A stretch of DNA of 64,000 nucleotides from Rhodobacteraceae bacterium Alg231-04 (GTDB lineage Bacteria; Pseudomonadota; Alphaproteobacteria; Rhodobacterales; Rhodobacteraceae): assembly GCA_900143635.1 (NCBI GenBank), contig FREY01000002.1:8429-72428 (forward strand), written 5' to 3'. Shown here in pieces: positions 9,226 through 18,120 of the stretch. Position 1 is the stretch's first letter. Each line of letters begins with the position of its first letter. Made by a program: the position numbers and the translations under genes. The notes under the pieces were generated by a model, which saw only the letters and a program-made list of their open reading frames with translations, had not been told where the DNA came from and searched no databases.

Positions 9226-12033
9226 TCAGTGTGCTTCGGCCCAGTTGCTGCCCTGCCCTGCATCCACCACCAGTTTCACATCCAGATGCACCGCCGGGTC
9301 CGCGGCCCCTTCCATCACGCCGCGGGCGGTGGCGATGGTCTCTTCCACATGGGCCTCGGGAACTTCGAACAGCAGTTCATCGTGGACCTGCAGCAGCATC
9401 CGGGCTGGCAGGTGAGCAATGGCTTCCGGCATACGGATCATGGCGCGGCGGATGACGTCCGCGGCGGTGCCCTGAATAGGTGCGTTGATCGCGGCCCGTT
9501 TGGCAAAACCCGCCTTGGGCCCTTTGGCAGCGATCTCGGGCGTGTGGATCTTGCGGCCAAACAGCGTCTCCACATGGCCGTGTTCCTTGGCGAACTCCAC
9601 CGTGTGATCCATGTATTTGCGGATGCCGGGGAACCGTTCGAAATAGCGATCAATGAAGCCTTGGGCGTCTTTGCGCGGGATGCGCAGATTGCGCGCCAGT
9701 CCAAAGCCGGAAATACCATAGATCACACCAAAGTTGATCGCCTTGGCCTGACGGCGGATGTCCGGAGTCATCTCGTCCAGCGGCACATCAAACATCTCAG
9801 ACGCGGTCATCGCGTGAATATCCAGCCCATCGGCAAAGGCCTGTTTCAGCGCGTCGATACCCGCCACATGGGCCAGAATACGCAATTCGATCTGGCTGTA
9901 GTCGAGCGACAAAAGAACATTACCGGGTTCCGGAATAAACGCCTCGCGAATGCGGCGGCCCTCTTCTGACCGCACAGGAATGTTCTGCAGGTTGGGATCG
10001 GACGAGGCCATACGCCCGGTGCTGGCGCCCGATTGCAGGTAAGAGGTATGGACCCGGCCCGTATCAGCATTGATATGATCCTGCAGCGCATCCGTGTAGG
10101 TCGACTTCAGCTTGCTCAGCTGGCGCCAGTCCAGCACCCGGCCTGGCAGATCATGTTCGGTGGCCAGATCTTCCAGAATATCCGCCCCCGTCGCATAGGC
10201 GCCGGTCTTGCCCTTTTTGCCGCCGGGAATGCCCATTTCATCGAACAGGATCTCACCCAGCTGTTTGGGAGAGCCAACATTGAAACTGCGCCCGGCCAAT
10301 TCGTGGATTTCTGCCTCCAACCCGGCCATTTTCTGGGCAAAGGCGTTGGACATGCGGCTCAGCACATCGCGGTCGACCTTGATACCGTCCATCTCCATCT
10401 TGGCGAGCACCGGCACCAGCGGGCGTTCCAGCGTCTCGTAGACGGTGGTGACCTTGGATTGATGCAACTGCGGCTTGAACAGCTGCCACAGGCGCAGGGT
10501 GATGTCGGCGTCTTCAGCGGCATAGGCCGTGGCATCGGCAACCGGCACCTTGTCAAAGGTGATCGCCGACTTGCCCGTGCCAAGCAGCGGTTTGATCGGG
10601 ATTGGCGTGTGGTCAAGGTAGCGTTCAGACAGCGTATCCATGCCATGGCCGTGCAGCCCGGCATGCAGCGCATAGGACATCAGCATGGTGTCATCAATCG
10701 GCGCCACATCGATGCCGCGCAGGGCAAAGATCTTGGCGTCGTATTTCATGTTCTGGCCGATCTTGATGATCGCCGGGTCTTCCAACACCGGTTTCAGCAT
10801 CGCCAAAGCCTCATCCAGCGGCATTTGCCCCTCGGCCAGCTCATCACTGCCAAACAGATCATCCTGCGCCGCCGCACGGTGGGTCAGCGGAATATAGCAG
10901 GCATGGCCCGCGTTCACCGCCAGCGAGATCCCAACCAGATCCACCACCATTTCATCCAGACCGGTGGTTTCCGTGTCCACTGCAACCCAGCCGTGCTGGC
11001 GGATCAGGTCGATCCAGGGCTGCAGCTCGGCCGCGCTACGGACACATTGGTATTTCTCTGCATCAAAGGGCACGGCCTCGGGCGTGGCTCCCGCGGGATT
11101 TGCCGATGCGGCAGCTTCGGGAATTGCCGGCGCCTCCATACCCAGACGACCCGCCATCCGCTTGGTCAGGGTGGTGAACTCCATCTCCGCAAGGAAGGTC
11201 AGCAGGGTTTCTGGCTCGGGGTCCTGCACCTCCAGCTCTTCCAGCGTGAAGCCCAGCTCCATGTTGCAGTCCAGCTGCACCAGTTTCTTGGACATCTCGA
11301 TCTGGTCGCGTTTTTCGATCAGTGTCTGGCGGCGCTTGGGCTGTTTGATCTCCTCTGCGCGGTCCAGCAAGGTCTCCAAGTCGCCGAACTCATTGATCAG
11401 CAGCGCCGCTGTCTTGATGCCGATGCCCGGCGCACCGGGGACGTTGTCGACGCTATCACCGGCCAGCGCCTGCACATCGACCACGCGGTCGGGGCGGACA
11501 CCGAATTTTTCCACCACGCCATCACTGTCGATGCGCTTGTTCTTCATCGCGTCCAGCATCTCGACGCCACCGCCGACCAGCTGCATCAGGTCCTTGTCGG
11601 AAGAGATGATCGTGCAGCGCCCTCCGGCGTCACGCGCCTGATGGGCGAGAGTGGCGATGATATCATCCGCCTCAAAACCTTCGATTTCCTTGCAGGCAAT
11701 GTTGAAGGCGCGGGTGGCATCACGGGTCAGCGGGAACTGCGGGCGCAGATCTTCGGGCGCGGGCGGGCGGTTGGCCTTGTAGAGGTCATAGAGATCATTG
11801 CGGAAGGTCTTGCCCGAATGATCAAAGATCACCGCCACATGGGTCGGCGCATCGGGGCCGGTGTTATCCTCCACATAGCGCTGCAACATATTGCAAAACC
11901 CGGAAACCGCGCCAATCGGCAGCCCGTCTGACTTGCGCGTCAGGGGCGGCAACGCGTGATAGGCGCGAAAGATAAAGGCTGATCCGTCGATCAGATGCAG
12001 ATGGCAGCCTTTGCCGAATTGGGTGGTCTCCAT
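9226..12033 (-). CDS. polA: DNA polymerase I
   Basis: A 935-residue repair and Okazaki-fragment-processing polymerase with all three domains. The 5' nuclease domain (about 1-300) has LIDGSAFIFRAYHA and the GDSVDNVPGAPGIG helix-hairpin-helix region. The 3'-5' exonuclease is intact, with VAVDTETTGLD near residue 352 and YAAEDADITLRL. The polymerase domain has LDYSQIELRILAH near 709, RQAKAINFGVIYG and the VHDEL motif near 883. The start METTQFGKG at 12033 is preferred over an in-frame TTG 42 bases upstream. It stands alone and is divergent from a secreted-protein gene. Confidence 0.95.
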   Translation of the reverse strand: METTQFGKGCHLHLIDGSAFIFRAYHALPPLTRKSDGLPIGAVSGFCNMLQRYVEDNTGPDAPTHVAVIFDHSGKTFRNDLYDLYKANRPPAPEDLRPQFPLTRDATRAFNIACKEIEGFEADDIIATLAHQARDAGGRCTIISSDKDLMQLVGGGVEMLDAMKNKRIDSDGVVEKFGVRPDRVVDVQALAGDSVDNVPGAPGIGIKTAALLINEFGDLETLLDRAEEIKQPKRRQTLIEKRDQIEMSKKLVQLDCNMELGFTLEELEVQDPEPETLLTFLAEMEFTTLTKRMAGRLGMEAPAIPEAAASANPAGATPEAVPFDAEKYQCVRSAAELQPWIDLIRQHGWVAVDTETTGLDEMVVDLVGISLAVNAGHACYIPLTHRAAAQDDLFGSDELAEGQMPLDEALAMLKPVLEDPAIIKIGQNMKYDAKIFALRGIDVAPIDDTMLMSYALHAGLHGHGMDTLSERYLDHTPIPIKPLLGTGKSAITFDKVPVADATAYAAEDADITLRLWQLFKPQLHQSKVTTVYETLERPLVPVLAKMEMDGIKVDRDVLSRMSNAFAQKMAGLEAEIHELAGRSFNVGSPKQLGEILFDEMGIPGGKKGKTGAYATGADILEDLATEHDLPGRVLDWRQLSKLKSTYTDALQDHINADTGRVHTSYLQSGASTGRMASSDPNLQNIPVRSEEGRRIREAFIPEPGNVLLSLDYSQIELRILAHVAGIDALKQAFADGLDIHAMTASEMFDVPLDEMTPDIRRQAKAINFGVIYGISGFGLARNLRIPRKDAQGFIDRYFERFPGIRKYMDHTVEFAKEHGHVETLFGRKIHTPEIAAKGPKAGFAKRAAINAPIQGTAADVIRRAMIRMPEAIAHLPARMLLQVHDELLFEVPEAHVEETIATARGVMEGAADPAVHLDVKLVVDAGQGSNWAEAH

Positions 12034-12252
12034 GGCGTCGCGCGCTCCCCGGTTTTTGACGGATGTGGTTGGCAACGGTTATCGGTGATCGCAGCGGGGA
12101 GGGCAATTGGTACTTAAGGAGCGCGTGGAACGACTTGTTCGCGCAACGGATGCCCAGCTTTTGGGTGAGCGGCCAGAGCCCTGCAGTCTTTTGGGTTGAA
12201 AATGGTACCTGCTTGGGTATTGCCTGCTCACATAAACCGAAGGACATTTTCA

Positions 12253-12690
12253 ATGCGGCTCATTCCAATTCTTGCGCTCACACTGCTCGCCACGGCAGCT
12301 CAAGCCGAAAAGCCATGCACCTTAAAGAACGGCTACTGTGTGCCGATCGTCGCATGCACTAAAGACGGCGGGGATTTCTTTGCTGGCCGGGCTTATGGCA
12401 AGGACGGCGGACCGGTAGTTGCTGTGTCCAAGAATGGGCGGGAATGCCAGGGGACATGGTGGCGAACCGCCATTGGTACAGGAAAGGCAAAAATGGAATG
12501 CTCAGACGGGCTGAAAGCCCGCATTTCTTACAACTACTTCCACAAAAGTTCGGGGACGGTTCTTGGCAAGGCACGCCTGTCCAATGGTTCCCGGATGTCC
12601 TTCTGGGCTGGTCACCGGATAATTCCCTATGTGCTGCAGCAGGAGGATCTCCGAATCGAGATGATCGACTGCGTAAAGGAGGCGCTATAG
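12253..12690 (+). CDS. Secreted protein of unknown function
   Basis: A 145-residue protein with a signal peptide (MRLIPILALTLLATAAQAEK, cleavage after AQA), so it is periplasmic or secreted. The mature part starts PCTLKNGYCVPIVACTKDGG and has six or so cysteines, which suggests disulfide bonds. Glycine- and lysine-rich segments follow, and it ends IEMIDCVKEAL. I do not recognise a family. The ATG at 12253 has only a weak ribosome site (AAGGACA upstream). The gene and the one after it are more AT-rich than their surroundings. Confidence 0.65.
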   Translation: MRLIPILALTLLATAAQAEKPCTLKNGYCVPIVACTKDGGDFFAGRAYGKDGGPVVAVSKNGRECQGTWWRTAIGTGKAKMECSDGLKARISYNYFHKSSGTVLGKARLSNGSRMSFWAGHRIIPYVLQQEDLRIEMIDCVKEAL

Positions 12691-12754
12691 CGTCGGAACC
12701 TTGCAGCCGATGGGCTGGCTAAACGGCTGATGAAGACAGGAAACGGCAAAGCAC

Positions 12755-13492
12755 TTAGTTGGGATTATCGAAATAGCGGGTGCTTTGCCCATCGTATTTA
12801 AATTCGCGTTTCTTCTGATCCCAGGTCAGCCCGCCTTTTCCCGCTGCGATCACGAAACACTTGTCCAGCCCGTAATCGTTGGACTTCCGGAACAACGACC
12901 GGACCGGGATGAAATTATACTCGCCATAGCCATCGACAAGAAAGAACACGTTCTTGCCATCCCGGTAGCCATAGACAATGTTTCCGGCGTGAATGTCATG
13001 GGCAACGACCTGCAAATCGTACAGTTTTCTGACCAGGATATTGAGGTCATCAATGATTTCCTGGGTGAGACCGCCGGCCTGGATTATGTCCCGGAGGGTT
13101 ACGGCCAGTTCTCCATCTTTACCTGAGATACGCTCCACCACAACACCGGGGCCAAGATCCGTCTGCACCACACCCAGAGAACGCGCGAGGGGCGACTGTG
13201 CGATGGATGGTCCGAGGTTGAGCGTCGCCCGAAGCTCACAGCTGATCTCTCGAATCGTATACCTGTGTTTGAAGCTTGGATGAAAACTGTAGATGAATTT
13301 CCGGATGCCCCGCTTAATGACCTTCTTCACCCTTCTGTTCAGCCCAGGGTTAGGGTTTGAATTTGGGGGTTTTTGCGGCGATATGATTTTTACCAACAGC
13401 TCGGGGTGACCCGGCAATGGAAACACTTTGCGTGCGGTACCGTTGGCCACAAACATGAGGTCAGACAGTTTTATGACTTCTGAAAAAAGCAT
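12755..13492 (-). CDS. YrbL-like (PhoP regulatory network) kinase-fold protein
   Basis: A protein of about 245 residues, resembling the YrbL family, which has a minimal protein-kinase-like fold. It opens with IKLSDLMFVANGTARKVFPL and LLVKII, the position of the kinase lysine. It then has the catalytic-loop equivalent VAHDIHAGNIVYGYRDG and the acidic loop FFLVDGYGEYNF, corresponding to HxD...N and the metal-binding DFG. In-frame ATGs at 13567 and 13564 add 24-25 residues that do not fit the family; the start at 13492 has AGAGGG close upstream and fits the homology start, but is uncertain. Enterobacterial yrbL is PhoP-controlled; nothing here shows that. Confidence 0.65.
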   Translation of the reverse strand: MLFSEVIKLSDLMFVANGTARKVFPLPGHPELLVKIISPQKPPNSNPNPGLNRRVKKVIKRGIRKFIYSFHPSFKHRYTIREISCELRATLNLGPSIAQSPLARSLGVVQTDLGPGVVVERISGKDGELAVTLRDIIQAGGLTQEIIDDLNILVRKLYDLQVVAHDIHAGNIVYGYRDGKNVFFLVDGYGEYNFIPVRSLFRKSNDYGLDKCFVIAAGKGGLTWDQKKREFKYDGQSTRYFDNPN

Positions 13493-13742
13493 AAGCCCTC
13501 TTGAGTATTCTATTCTGAGCGGACAAAGCATCACAGTCTCAGGCACGCGGCCAACCGGTTTCATCACTCAAACAAACAACGCGACATGCCTCTACACCGT
13601 GCAGAAAACAAAGGCAATGTCGTGGCGTTCCCCACCCCATTGCCCCCACCGAATGCGTTGCTCCAACAGCGCGGTTGTTTTCCCACCGAAAAACAATTCA
13701 ACGACGCCAATCCGCGGCCAAGTCGGCTGAAAGTCGATGCAA

Positions 13743-14228
13743 TCAGAACACCCCCATGGCAAGCCCAGCCCCCAAGGCCTGCCCCAGATCCCGGCACGCA
13801 TCCAATTGGTCTTCGGGAAGGGTCTTTGGCGCCAGAATGGCTTCCGGCGTCTGCGCGTGGGTGCATAGAATCAACGGCTGTTGAACCTCTTTCAAGCGCC
13901 AACCAGTGGCGATCCGCGCCAATTGGCGGGCCGCGTTTGCACCGTCTGAGCCCGCACAGATCATCTGCGCATAGGGTCGTCCCTCGATGCAGCCCAGCAC
14001 CGGGTAATAGCAGCGGTCGAAAAACTCTTTCATCTGGCCGGACAGGGCGGCGAGGTTTTCCGGCGCGCAGAACAGGTAGCCGTCCGCCGTCAGCATGTCC
14101 TCGGGTGTGGCGTCCTCGGCCCGTTTCAGGATGGTGTTAGTCTCATCTGCTGCAGCTTCGGCCGCCGCTTCGGCCATCTGGCGGCTGCCACCGGTGCGGG
14201 AATGATAGATAATCAGAAGCTGTGCCAT
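13743..14228 (-). CDS. Flavodoxin-like / NADPH-dependent FMN reductase family protein
   Basis: A 161-residue cytosolic protein of the flavodoxin fold. It starts MAQLLIIYHSRTGGSRQMAEAA, where SRTGGSR is the FMN phosphate-binding loop, followed by GYLFCAPENLAALSGQMKEFFDR, the WrbA/flavodoxin-type second flavin loop. It likely carries FMN and acts as a small electron carrier or quinone/flavin reductase; the substrate is unknown. The start at 14228 is chosen because the flavin loop must be near the N-terminus. No partner gene adjoins it. Confidence 0.8.
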   Translation of the reverse strand: MAQLLIIYHSRTGGSRQMAEAAAEAAADETNTILKRAEDATPEDMLTADGYLFCAPENLAALSGQMKEFFDRCYYPVLGCIEGRPYAQMICAGSDGANAARQLARIATGWRLKEVQQPLILCTHAQTPEAILAPKTLPEDQLDACRDLGQALGAGLAMGVF

Positions 14229-14311
14229 TGAATCTGCCTTGATGTCGGGCCGTTTGGGCAACCTTGGGTGACACCGCCGCGAAACAAAAGCCCTGCCCTG
14301 CGCCAAACAAG

Positions 14312-14343
14312 AAAAAAGCGCCGCCGGGGGCCGGGGCGCTTTT
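14312..14343 (-). terminator. Rho-independent terminator after the zinc-finger gene
   Basis: On the minus strand a 9-bp perfect stem (14314-14322 with 14335-14343, core GGCGC/GCGCC) with an internally self-complementary loop is followed by a run of U (AAAAAA at 14312-14317 on the plus strand). It lies 25 bases after the stop of the 61-residue zinc-finger protein. Confidence 0.85.
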
Positions 14344-14367
14344 CAAAACTCATTTGACCGGGTGGGA

Positions 14368-14553
14368 TCAGCTCGCCGCCTTGTCCGCGTGATCCTTGTG
14401 GATGAACTTGCAGTCGCAATAGCCGCATTCGACCCAGCCCAGATCCTCGGGGATCTGCAGATAGACGCGGGGATGGCCAAGCGCGCCTTCGCCGCCGTCA
14501 CAGGCAACGCGGTAGGTCTCTACAATCTTGGTTTCGGGCGCTTTGATGCTCAT
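14368..14553 (-). CDS. CHCC zinc-finger protein (NDUFS6-like)
   Basis: A 61-residue protein with the zf-CHCC pattern: Cys18, His27, Cys43 and Cys46 (the last two in ECGYCDCKF). This is the domain of the complex I accessory subunit NDUFS6, and alphaproteobacterial copies are thought to be the ancestral form, linked to complex I assembly or activity. It begins [20 protein letters not shown], and the length is normal for the bacterial family. It is followed by its own terminator and is divergent from the ABC ATPase gene 72 bases away. Confidence 0.85.
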   Translation of the reverse strand: MSIKAPETKIVETYRVACDGGEGALGHPRVYLQIPEDLGWVECGYCDCKFIHKDHADKAAS

Positions 14554-14624
14554 CTCTGGCAGTCCTTCGGGTTTTCGGTTAGGCGCTATTTAGAGCGAAG
14601 GCACAAGCGGGGGCAAGGGTTGCG

Positions 14625-15557
14625 ATGACACAGGATGCGATCTGTATCGAAGGGTTGCGCAAGACCTACAAGGGGTCAAAGGGCCAGCCGCCGAAACAAG
14701 CGCTGAAGGGCGTCGACCTCACGGTGCCGCGCGGATCGGTCTTTGGGCTGCTAGGCCCCAACGGTGCGGGCAAGTCGACCCTGATCAATATCCTCGCCGG
14801 TCTGGTGCTGAAAACTGAAGGCAAGGTGACGATCTGGGGATTTGATCAGGATACCAACCCACGCCAAAGCCGCGCCTCGATCGGGGTGATGCCGCAGGAA
14901 CTGAACCTGGACCCTTTCTTTAGCCCGCGCGGCGCGCTGGAAGTGCAGGCGGGCCTCTACGGCGTGCCCAAATCCGAACGCAACAGCGATGAAATCCTCC
15001 GTCTGATCGGGCTGCAGGATAAGGCAGAAGCCTATGCCCGCACCCTGTCGGGCGGTATGCGGCGTCGGCTTTTGCTGGGCAAGGCACTGGTTCATAACCC
15101 GCATATTCTGGTGCTGGATGAACCCACCGCCGGCGTAGACATAGAGCTGCGCCAGATGCTGTGGGAGAACATCCGCAAGCTGAACCAGCAGGGCATGACC
15201 ATCATCCTCACCACCCATTATCTGGAAGAAGCCGAAGAGATGTGCGACGAAATCGCCATCATCAACCACGGTGAAGTGGTGGCGCGCGACAGCACGTCCA
15301 ATCTGCTTGGGCGGCTGGATTCCAAAACCATGGTGGTGGTGCCGGACGGCCCGGCCACCACGCTACCGCAGGCGCCGGGCATCGAGGCTGAGCTACGCAG
15401 CGATGGGGCAGTGGTGCTGCGTTACCAATCCGCCGCCACCAGCGCCGAGGCCGTTTTGGCCGCCGTGCACAGTGCCGGCATCACAATCCGCGACGTGAAG
15501 ACCGAAGAGACGGATTTGGAGGACGTGTTCCTCGCGCTGACCTCCTCGACCGGCTGA
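14625..15557 (+). CDS. ABC transporter ATP-binding protein, ABC-2 export type (YadG-like)
   Basis: A 310-residue ATPase subunit with intact motifs: Walker A GPNGAGKST at residues 44-52, signature LSGGMRRR near 141, Walker B HILVLDEPTAGVD near 163-175 and the switch histidine in ILTTHYLEEAEEM. The C-terminal 80 residues are the regulatory extension seen in ABC-2 exporters (DrrA/YadG type). Normally a membrane permease gene follows directly, but here the next gene is on the other strand, so the partner is elsewhere or lost. The substrate is unknown. Confidence 0.85.
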   Translation: MTQDAICIEGLRKTYKGSKGQPPKQALKGVDLTVPRGSVFGLLGPNGAGKSTLINILAGLVLKTEGKVTIWGFDQDTNPRQSRASIGVMPQELNLDPFFSPRGALEVQAGLYGVPKSERNSDEILRLIGLQDKAEAYARTLSGGMRRRLLLGKALVHNPHILVLDEPTAGVDIELRQMLWENIRKLNQQGMTIILTTHYLEEAEEMCDEIAIINHGEVVARDSTSNLLGRLDSKTMVVVPDGPATTLPQAPGIEAELRSDGAVVLRYQSAATSAEAVLAAVHSAGITIRDVKTEETDLEDVFLALTSSTG

Positions 15558-15621
15558 TCCTCACTTGATGCGGCCAAACGGGAAGGGGTAGCCGCGCAAG
15601 TGTGCCTTCTCTGGGTGGCTC

Positions 15622-16086
15622 TCAATCCCGGTCAATCCGCGCCTGATAACAATTGTTCCGCGAAGACCGGATGTGGATATAGGCCACCTGAGGGTCGGTA
15701 AAGACAGCCTCGGCCTGCGCCATCATCTGCGACTGCGGAACAATCGTGCCAGTGCCATATACAATACGGTCCTGCGCAGAATAGCCTTTGATCAGATAGT
15801 CAGGCGATCCTGTCAGCGCTTCTGGCATCTGCGCGTCCTCGGCCCTTTTGCAGGCTGCCGCACATAGGAAAACGGGGCCCGTTTCTGCATAGGGCTGGGC
15901 GCTGGGAAAAGGGCGATGCGCAAAGACCAGCATCTCAGCGCCTTTCGGAATATACCGCAGACAATGGCGGCACGGGTTGCCGCCGCCGTCAGAAAGCACA
16001 CGTTCCGGCGGCTGGCCGTGGGCATCGGCCCCTCCGGCCTGCAGGTCGCAGACGACACGCGTATCCAAGGCAATGATCTGTGCCAT
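15622..16086 (-). CDS. DUF1203 family protein
   Basis: A 154-residue cytosolic protein with the DUF1203 core: a glycine-rich turn and GNPCRHCLRYIPKGAEMLVF, then HRPFPSAQPYAETGPVFLC, and late in the protein IHIRSSRNNCYQARI. Conserved cysteines and histidines suggest metal or redox chemistry, but no function is known. The start at 16086 is set by GAGGAG upstream; an in-frame extension to 16230 is not protein-like. It lies downstream of the ArsR regulator gene on the same strand with a 91-base gap. Confidence 0.8.
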   Translation of the reverse strand: MAQIIALDTRVVCDLQAGGADAHGQPPERVLSDGGGNPCRHCLRYIPKGAEMLVFAHRPFPSAQPYAETGPVFLCAAACKRAEDAQMPEALTGSPDYLIKGYSAQDRIVYGTGTIVPQSQMMAQAEAVFTDPQVAYIHIRSSRNNCYQARIDRD

Positions 16087-16177
16087 GGTGGGCTCCTCTA
16101 TTGCACGCTGGAGCCAGACTGGCGGTCCAGATCGCATGGATCGACCCGGATCCTGCGCATAGGCCTGCGCATTGTCG

Positions 16178-16516
16178 TCAGGGAGCGGGATCAGACCCCA
16201 GCTCGCTTTCCAGAAAGCGTTCAAATGCATCGAGGTTCACTGGCTCGAACTGGCCAAACCCCTGCATCCAGACTGAGGCTGCGCGCATCGCATCCGGCTG
16301 CAGTTTGCACCATTTGACCCGGCCGCGTTTCTCCTGAGTGATCAGCCCCGCGCGGGTCAGGATGGTCAGATGTTTGGAAATGGCCGCCAACGACATCTCA
16401 AACGGTTCCGCCACGTCCGTCACCGCCATGTCATCCTCAAGAAGCATGGTCAGGATTGCCCGCCGGGTCGGATCGCCTAGGGCGGCAAAAACGGTATCGA
16501 GTGGATCGCTGCTCAT
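16178..16516 (-). CDS. ArsR family transcriptional regulator
   Basis: A 112-residue winged-helix repressor: FAALGDPTRRAILTMLLEDD starts the DNA-binding domain, the recognition helix is in SLAAISKHLTILTRAGLI, and the wing is TQEKRGRVKWCKL. No cysteine pair of the metal-sensing type is visible, so this is probably the SdpR/YczG-like subgroup rather than a metal sensor. It is divergent from the EamA exporter gene with a 134-base shared upstream region, so it may control that exporter and/or the DUF1203 gene downstream. Confidence 0.85.
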   Translation of the reverse strand: MSSDPLDTVFAALGDPTRRAILTMLLEDDMAVTDVAEPFEMSLAAISKHLTILTRAGLITQEKRGRVKWCKLQPDAMRAASVWMQGFGQFEPVNLDAFERFLESELGSDPAP

Positions 16517-16590
16517 GGGGATATCTCTATCCTGACCATGTCGGATTTACAAACCTGCCCGAAGCCCCGGACGAACGATCGCATGGCGGG

Positions 16591-16619
16591 TTGACCGGAC
16601 GGCAAACCCACGCTTAACG
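16591..16619 (+). promoter_or_regulatory. Possible sigma-70 promoter of the EamA transporter gene
   Basis: TTGACC at 16591-16596 is followed after 17 bases by TTAACG at 16614-16619, about 30 bases before the ATG at 16651. It is located in the divergent region shared with the ArsR regulator. The -10 match is imperfect. Confidence 0.35.
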
Positions 16620-16650
16620 TGTTCAAGATTTCGATCAGGGATTTCCGAAC

Positions 16651-17544
16651 ATGCCTATCAGATACTGGGCGGCGATTGCTGCGCTCGGCTGCTTGTGGGG
16701 CACATCCTTCCCGCTAAATGCATTGGTGTTGCAAGAACTGGGTCCAAAATCCATTGCCGCGTTTCGCATGGCACTGGGCGCCTTGGGCTGCTGGGGCTAT
16801 CTTGCCCTGTCGGGACGATTGCATAGGTTTACTGTTCGCCAAATGGCCGAGCTCACTGCCTTTGGCATCTTCACCTTCACGCTCCCCTACCTGTTCTTTG
16901 CTCATGCCCTGCAGCATATCGCCAGCGGAATGACCGGGATCATCAATGCCGCAACACCAGCCCTTACGGTGGCCGTATCCCACTACTGGCCGGGCGGCGA
17001 GCGGGCGACCCTGCTAAAAACGCTGGGTGTGATTGCTGGTGGCGCCGGGATTGTTCTATTGTCCCTGCCGCTGATTGACGGTGGTCAAAACACCGCGCTG
17101 TGGGCCATGGCGCTTGCACTCTGCGCGCCTTTGACCGGAGCCATTTCCATCAATATCGTCCCCCGGTTCCGCGACATGGACAAGGTTGCACTTGTGGCGA
17201 TGGCGCTGACTGGCGGAGCGCTAGCAGTACTGCCATTTGCGCTGTGGACAGAAAACGTGCCGTCAGGGTTGAGCCTTTCTGGCCTTGCTTCATTGTCGAT
17301 GCTTGGTTTCGTGAACACGGCAGCAGCCTTTATCGTCCTTTATGGACTTTTGCCCAAAGTAGGGACGGCGAATGTGTCAGTCTCGACACTGATTGCACCG
17401 CCAGTGTCTCTGGCACTCGGGATCTGGCTACTGGGAGAACCCCTCCTAAGCGAGCATCTGGCAGGAATGACTGTGATCCTCTTTGGTCTGATACTCATCG
17501 ACGGTCGCTTGCTGCAAAAACGTCGGCAAGGGCGGGTTTTATAA
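16651..17544 (+). CDS. EamA/DMT family transporter
   Basis: A 297-residue inner-membrane protein with ten predicted helices in two EamA repeats. It starts MPIRYWAAIAALGCLWGTSF, with GTSFPLNALVLQELGPKSIAAFR at the first repeat, and has LIAPPVSLALGIWLLGEPL at the end of the second. Members of the drug/metabolite transporter superfamily export amino acids, nucleotides or other small metabolites; the substrate cannot be told. It is divergent from an ArsR gene that may regulate it. Confidence 0.88.
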   Translation: MPIRYWAAIAALGCLWGTSFPLNALVLQELGPKSIAAFRMALGALGCWGYLALSGRLHRFTVRQMAELTAFGIFTFTLPYLFFAHALQHIASGMTGIINAATPALTVAVSHYWPGGERATLLKTLGVIAGGAGIVLLSLPLIDGGQNTALWAMALALCAPLTGAISINIVPRFRDMDKVALVAMALTGGALAVLPFALWTENVPSGLSLSGLASLSMLGFVNTAAAFIVLYGLLPKVGTANVSVSTLIAPPVSLALGIWLLGEPLLSEHLAGMTVILFGLILIDGRLLQKRRQGRVL

Positions 17545-17685
17545 AATCAACCGGATGGTTGAATATGCAATTTCAGCCAAAATCAGGGGTTTTGGGCCGC
17601 GACGGATTCACTCACTCCAAAAGTCTGGCCTAAAAAATAATATTCTTCAATGACTTAGAGGAGGCCAAAAAGCCCATCCGGGCAG

Positions 17686-17714
17686 TTGACTCTAAGCCTG
17701 CATCGCCTTAGCAC
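17686..17714 (+). promoter_or_regulatory. Possible promoter of the F0 ATP synthase operon
   Basis: TTGACT at 17686-17691 and TAGCAC at 17709-17714 are separated by 17 bases, with the -10 box 30 bases before the atpI start. The -35 element is good, while the -10 element is weak, as is common in these bacteria. Confidence 0.4.
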
Positions 17715-17744
17715 CGCTACAGAATTCACGTGAGGATGGTGCCC

Positions 17745-18080
17745 GTGGCCGACAACGACCAAAAGCAGCGCATGGCGCAGCTGGAGGACCGGCTCGCAGC
17801 GGCACGTAAGGCACAAGAGCCCAAGCCGCGCGCGGATGAACATTATTCGATGGCCAATCAGGCCTGGCGGATGGTGATTGAGTTAGTGGCCGGTCTCTTG
17901 ATCGGTTTTGGCATCGGATATGGGCTGGACAGCCTGTTCGGGACACTCCCGATCTTCATGGTGCTATTCGTAATGCTGGGTCTTGCGGCCGGGGTGAAGA
18001 CAATGCTTCGCAGCGCGCAGGAAATCCAGGAAAAGCAACTGGCCGAACAGGCCGAAAAAGACGCGGATGACCGGGGCTGA
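17745..18080 (+). CDS. atpI: F0F1 ATP synthase assembly protein I
   Basis: A 111-residue protein of the AtpI/AtpQ family: a charged N-terminal helix ([20 protein letters not shown]), two membrane helices ([20 protein letters not shown] and [20 protein letters not shown]) and a charged tail. It helps assemble the c-ring and is first in the operon. The start is taken as GTG at 17745, with TGAGG nine bases upstream; ATG at 17736 would have its ribosome site directly adjacent. Its stop precedes atpB by 40 bases. Confidence 0.85.
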   Translation: MADNDQKQRMAQLEDRLAAARKAQEPKPRADEHYSMANQAWRMVIELVAGLLIGFGIGYGLDSLFGTLPIFMVLFVMLGLAAGVKTMLRSAQEIQEKQLAEQAEKDADDRG

Positions 18081-18120
18081 CCTAAAGGGTACGGCGGACG
18101 GCGACAGGAGAAGCGGACCG

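Noticed and set aside
10033-11931. Long open frame (over 600 codons) antisense to polA
   Set aside because: It lies entirely opposite an intact DNA polymerase I, has no recognisable domain, and its composition is the expected shadow of GC-rich codons.
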